A stretch of DNA of 64,000 nt from Moringa oleifera (Eukaryota; Streptophyta; Magnoliopsida; Brassicales; Moringaceae): contig JAJFZO010000344.1 of NCBI GenBank assembly GCA_021397835.1, positions 4,836,001-4,900,000 on the forward strand. The letters run 5' to 3'. Positions 60,526 through 64,000 of the stretch are shown piece after piece. Under the pieces are notes generated by a model. The model was not told the DNA's origin and did no database searches. It worked only from the letters and a program-made list of their open reading frames with translations. The translations under genes and the position numbers were made by a program. Within the stretch, counting starts at the first letter, position 1. Each line of letters opens with the position of its first letter.

Positions 60526-60558
60526 TCAGGGGGACTGAAGCAGAAACCTAGATTCCAT
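60526..60558 (-). promoter_or_regulatory. Upstream ORF of 10 codons in the 7TM gene leader
   Basis: An ATG at 60558-60556 opens a frame encoding MESRFLLQSP and stops with TGA at 60528-60526, two bases before the main ATG. It is in a different frame from the main one. At this distance it is almost certainly in the leader if transcription starts further upstream. Such an arrangement normally lowers translation of the main frame and relies on leaky scanning or reinitiation; that effect is inferred. Confidence 0.55.
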
Positions 60559-60559
60559 T

Positions 60560-61125
60560 GTCGAGATTTGATCCAAGGATATCCTGCAAAGCGATTAGCG
60601 AGATAGGGAACATTCTAATCTTAATAATCGTGATTATCTCTGCATTCTTTAGAGGAAAGGAGAAGATCTTGGTGTCCTGCGAAGTGTGTTGATCTTCAGT
60701 GTCTTATATGAATGTATTGAATCTTAAATAGCAGAACTGTCACCAGTTAATCTTGATTCGGCTTTTTTATATCTCGCTTTATTCAAAAGTTTCCGCAGTC
60801 AATTAATATATCATAGTAAATGTCATTTCAAATAAAATTGCACTTTCATTTAAAACCATAATAAAAAGTTATTCACATTTTTATTATTAGAATATTTTAT
60901 AAATTTTATATTTATTTCATTTTTAATTTGTAAATTTTAATAATTTTTAATTAACAAATTATTTTTTAAAAATTAAAAATTTAAAATATATTTTTAAAAA
61001 TTGAAGTTTTATCTATAATAAAATTTAAATTATTTTTATATTTCTAAAAAACCTTAAGTAAAAATTTATTGCAAAAAAATTTAATTTAAATATCTTTGAT
61101 TTTTAAATTTTTTTAATAGAAGAAA
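60560..61125. other. 5' flank of the 7TM gene, becoming AT-rich
   Basis: The first ~200 bases are of mixed composition and probably hold the promoter and leader of the minus-strand gene. A CTTTGCAG at about 60588-60581 (minus sense) could be a splice acceptor of a leader intron. Beyond 60800 the sequence is simple AT-rich DNA. Confidence 0.4.
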
Positions 61126-61129
61126 TTTT

Positions 61130-62335
61130 TTTTACCTTTATAAAACTTCTCTTTGCAAAAATGACACTTTTACTAATTTTATTGCAATAATGTTTTCTCT
61201 TCTCTCTTTCTTTTTTTCCCAATTTTTTCTTTTCCACGAGATTTTTTAATTCGTATAAAATTTGTTAAATTTTTGTATAATTTTTTTATCATAAGTTTCA
61301 TTAAATTTTAAAATATAGACTTCTTGTGACCTTAATAGTATCAGCTTTATGTAACCTTAATAATATAAACTTCATATAACTTTATATATAACTTTATTTG
61401 CTGACTTTATGAAAAATACTTCTCTAACATTAAAAGTCATATGCTTCATCATATAACTGTCAATTAAGATGTAAAAACAGATCTAGAATTTATAAATTTT
61501 ACAATAAATCATGTACATGCTCAGAACATATCATCATTTTACATAAAAATATTTATCTCTTTAATATGAAATTATAAGGTCAATATTATGTGTCAATATT
61601 ATGTGTCGATCCATATATGGCAGAATCACTTTACATGAAATCACTTTACTCGAAACTATATCTTTATAATATTGACACATATTGATTTATGTGTCAACTC
61701 ATATCTAACAATAATATTTTATACAAGTTAACAATTTTACACAAAAATTAGCATATGAAGATTACATTAAGCCTATTTAATCAAGGTTAGACAAAAACCT
61801 ACAAAAAAAATTACACAGAACTTAGCATTTGAGGGTTACATGAAGCTTATTCTATCCAAATATACGAAGTTTATTTTATCAAGGTTACATGGAGCTTATG
61901 TAATAAATTTTACACGAAGCTTATGATAAAAGGTTAGACAAAAATTTCACAAACTTTATTTGGATTAGGAAATTACATAAAGAAAAGAGACGAGAGAAGA
62001 AGATAAGAGATGAAAGAAGAAAGAAGAAAAAAAAAGAATAACAAAAAAAAAATTGTTTAACTTATTTTCACGAAGATTTGAGATGAAGAATATATGTATC
62101 ATAAACCAATAAGAAGAACGAAAATTTCAAAAATATACTCAAAGATTAAAGATTCCATAGAGAAAAGAGAAAAAAAAAAACATTTGAAAAAGAGAGAAAT
62201 AAATTCCTTGAAGTTATATGTAATAAGGGCATTTTTATTATTCCTCAATAGAGTACACTGACCAAATAAGTTAGAAAAGAATAAGTTAGTAAAAACCAAC
62301 TTTCTCACATAAAGAAAAAAATTTGAAGGCCACCT
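61130..62335. mobile_element. Long inverted-repeat element, possible foldback or MULE-derived MITE
   Basis: The left arm (about 61150-61400) and the right arm (about 61780-62330) are diverged inverted copies. On the left, pyrimidine-rich TTTTCTCTTCTCTCTTTC is followed by AATTTTTGTATAA, TTATCATAAG and CTTTATGTAACCTTAAT. The reverse complement of the right arm gives, in the same order, TC-rich sequence, AATTTTTGTCTAACC, TTATCATAAGCTTCG and CTCCATGTAACCTTGAT. GTAACCTTNAT words recur within each arm. The centre has short repeats of TCAATATTATGTGTC. No transposase and no certain target duplication were seen. Confidence 0.45.
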
Positions 62336-63420
62336 TTGATAAATTGCTCTTTTTGATAGGTTTTAATTTGATTCAAATTGATAGATTTGAATTTGTTTGG
62401 ATATATATTGAAAGTTAGTGTTTAATTGAAAAAAATAGAGTAAAATTTAAAGTTCTAAACGATATCGATATTTTAAATTTTTTATTTTTTATGGATATAT
62501 TTTAAAATTATAAAAAAACTTTTTATATATATAATAGGATACATATAATATATCTCTTAATTAAACATTTTTTTTTTGTTATACATATGCAGTAGCAAGT
62601 GGATCAATTATATATTTGATATTTTAATTTGATTCAATTAGACTCTACTATTAATATTTTTTAAAAGAGATATTTTATATAATTAATTTTGATTTAAATA
62701 TTTATACATATATAAAAATATTCAAATTCTCATAAAAATTAAAAATTTCTTAGCATTAAAAATATTGTTTTGAATTTTTTATTGTCAAAATTCATTAAAA
62801 ATATTTTATTTTGATTTTTAAAATATTTCAATAATAAAAATATCTTTAAATTTTTACAGATATTGGAATCAAAATTCAAATTAATTAAATATATAGTCAA
62901 TTTAATTGATATGTTGAAATTAAAATTTAATTTAATTTTTTTCACATTTACCATTGTAATTTTAGTTCAAAGCAATATTATTATCAAATATAACATAATG
63001 TTTTATTTTTTAAATATAAATAGGAAATACATAATTTTTAATTTAAAAATTACTTCTATCAAATAAACAATTGTTTTGTTAATATCAAAATGTTGTTTTA
63101 TAGGATGAACTGGATAGAATTATTCTGAACGATTAGATTAGAATGGTTTTAAGGTATATTTAATATTATTATGTGTTTGACATGATATTAGATAAATTTT
63201 AAAATAACTAAAATTAATATTTTAATAATTTTTATTTAAAATAAAATTAATTTAATATAAAAGATTATACAGAATGATGTCATTTATTTTTATGTTATCA
63301 ATTAAATTTTCATGTACAGAAAATGAAAAATAAATTTTTTAAATTACTTCAAATTAAACTTTATAAAAAATTTAACGATATTCAAACTGAAAATAACTAA
63401 AATTAATATTTTAATAATTT
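62336..63420. other. AT-rich DNA with a 31-bp direct repeat
   Basis: No coding content. An exact 31-base direct repeat beginning AAAATAACTAAAATTAA lies at 63201-63231 and 63390-63420. The second copy ends where retrotransposon sequence begins. Confidence 0.5.
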
Positions 63421-64000
63421 CGAACGGACCATTATACTTCTATACGAACCTTTTATGATATTTCTTATTTGTGACCTTCTTTTAGACTTGTGAGATTAGC
63501 TTCAACATCACTTTATCCCCGGTATGAAACTCTAACTTCCTTCTTTTTTCATCAGCATGCTTTTTCATTCGTTTAGTTGCCATAGCCAAACTATCGTGGG
63601 CCTACTCCATCAGCTTTGTTTTATCTGAAGTAAATCGATAAGCTATTGGACAGGGCCTTTGCAATTTTTATTTTCTAATCTCATGTGGAGTAAGGGGTTG
63701 CCTTCCAAGAACTACCTCTACTGGGCTTATCTCTGTGACTGAGGAACGATGGATATTGTAGTAAAATTGAGTAACGTCCAATAAGTCCAACCAATTTCTT
63801 TGGCTGACAGTGACATAATGACTAAGGTATTCCTCAAACAATTGGTTTACTTACTCAGTCTGGCCATTTGATTGAGGATGGTTAATAGTAGTGAACTTTA
63901 ATTCTAACCTTATCATGTTAAAAAGAGTAGCCTAGAATTGATCCGTGAACCGTGAGTCGCTGTCATTGATTATGTCTTCAAGCAACCCGAAATACTTTAT
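63421..64000 (-). pseudogene. Ty3/gypsy integrase remnant running off the window
   Basis: Minus-strand translation from 64000 gives the gypsy integrase core and C-terminus: NDSDSRFTDQF (second catalytic Asp region), TTINHPQSNGQTE (catalytic Glu), then WLDLLDVTQFYYNIHRSS, ISPVEVVLGRQP, RMKKHADEKRRKLEF, and HKRFV-KYNGPFE. In-frame stops at 63934-63932 (TAG where Trp is usual), 63853-63851 and others make it a pseudogene. The coding similarity ends abruptly at about 63421, before any chromodomain or 3' LTR, so the element is truncated on that side. Confidence 0.85.

Overview
This is a nuclear window from a flowering plant, probably a eudicot. It is AT-rich, its genes are split by plant-type introns, and its spaces hold plant Ty1/copia, Ty3/gypsy, LINE and MITE-like sequence. 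I cannot name the species. I see no prokaryotic or organellar DNA, no CRISPR array and no rRNA or tRNA gene.

Three complete protein-coding genes could be spliced by hand with open frames throughout. (1) Minus strand, 10916 to 5918: a 4-exon, 200-residue X8 (CBM43) callose-binding GPI-anchored protein of the plasmodesmata callose-binding (PDCB-like) type. (2) Plus strand, 18638 to 56051: a 49-exon, 2089-residue Ski2-like double-cassette RNA helicase, the plant DExH14/ASCC3 homologue. It fills more than half the window. (3) Minus strand, 60523 to 57393: a 6-exon, 304-residue seven-transmembrane protein of the TPRA1 (transmembrane-40) / CAND2-CAND8 family. Genes 1 and 2 diverge from a 7.7 kb AT-rich spacer; genes 2 and 3 converge across 1.3 kb.

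The rest is mostly decayed mobile DNA. The left edge (1-3.2 kb) has a scrambled antisense LINE with a PIF/Harbinger-like MITE (1277-2106, TAA target duplication) in it. The 13.6-16.2 kb stretch looks like a non-autonomous DNA element whose interior is 1.4 kb of degenerate TAATTAAT/ACATCTAAT repeat. Helicase intron 20 carries a sense LINE RT fragment. Intron 21 (9.8 kb) carries two antisense copia elements, 30163-35145 (target duplication GGTAG) and 36479-39143 (target duplication ACCAC); the first was itself hit by a 5'-truncated LINE. The right edge has a ~1.2 kb inverted-repeat element (61.1-62.3 kb) and the end of a gypsy integrase running off the window.

I found no new multi-gene system. 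The points most worth a second look are: a tandem exon-intron symmetry between the two helicase cassettes, three GC-AG introns in the helicase gene, a 10-codon upstream ORF ending 2 nt before the 7TM start codon, a 68-nt pure G run, repeated tandem duplication inside the copia remnants, and the degenerate repeat block at 14.3-15.7 kb.
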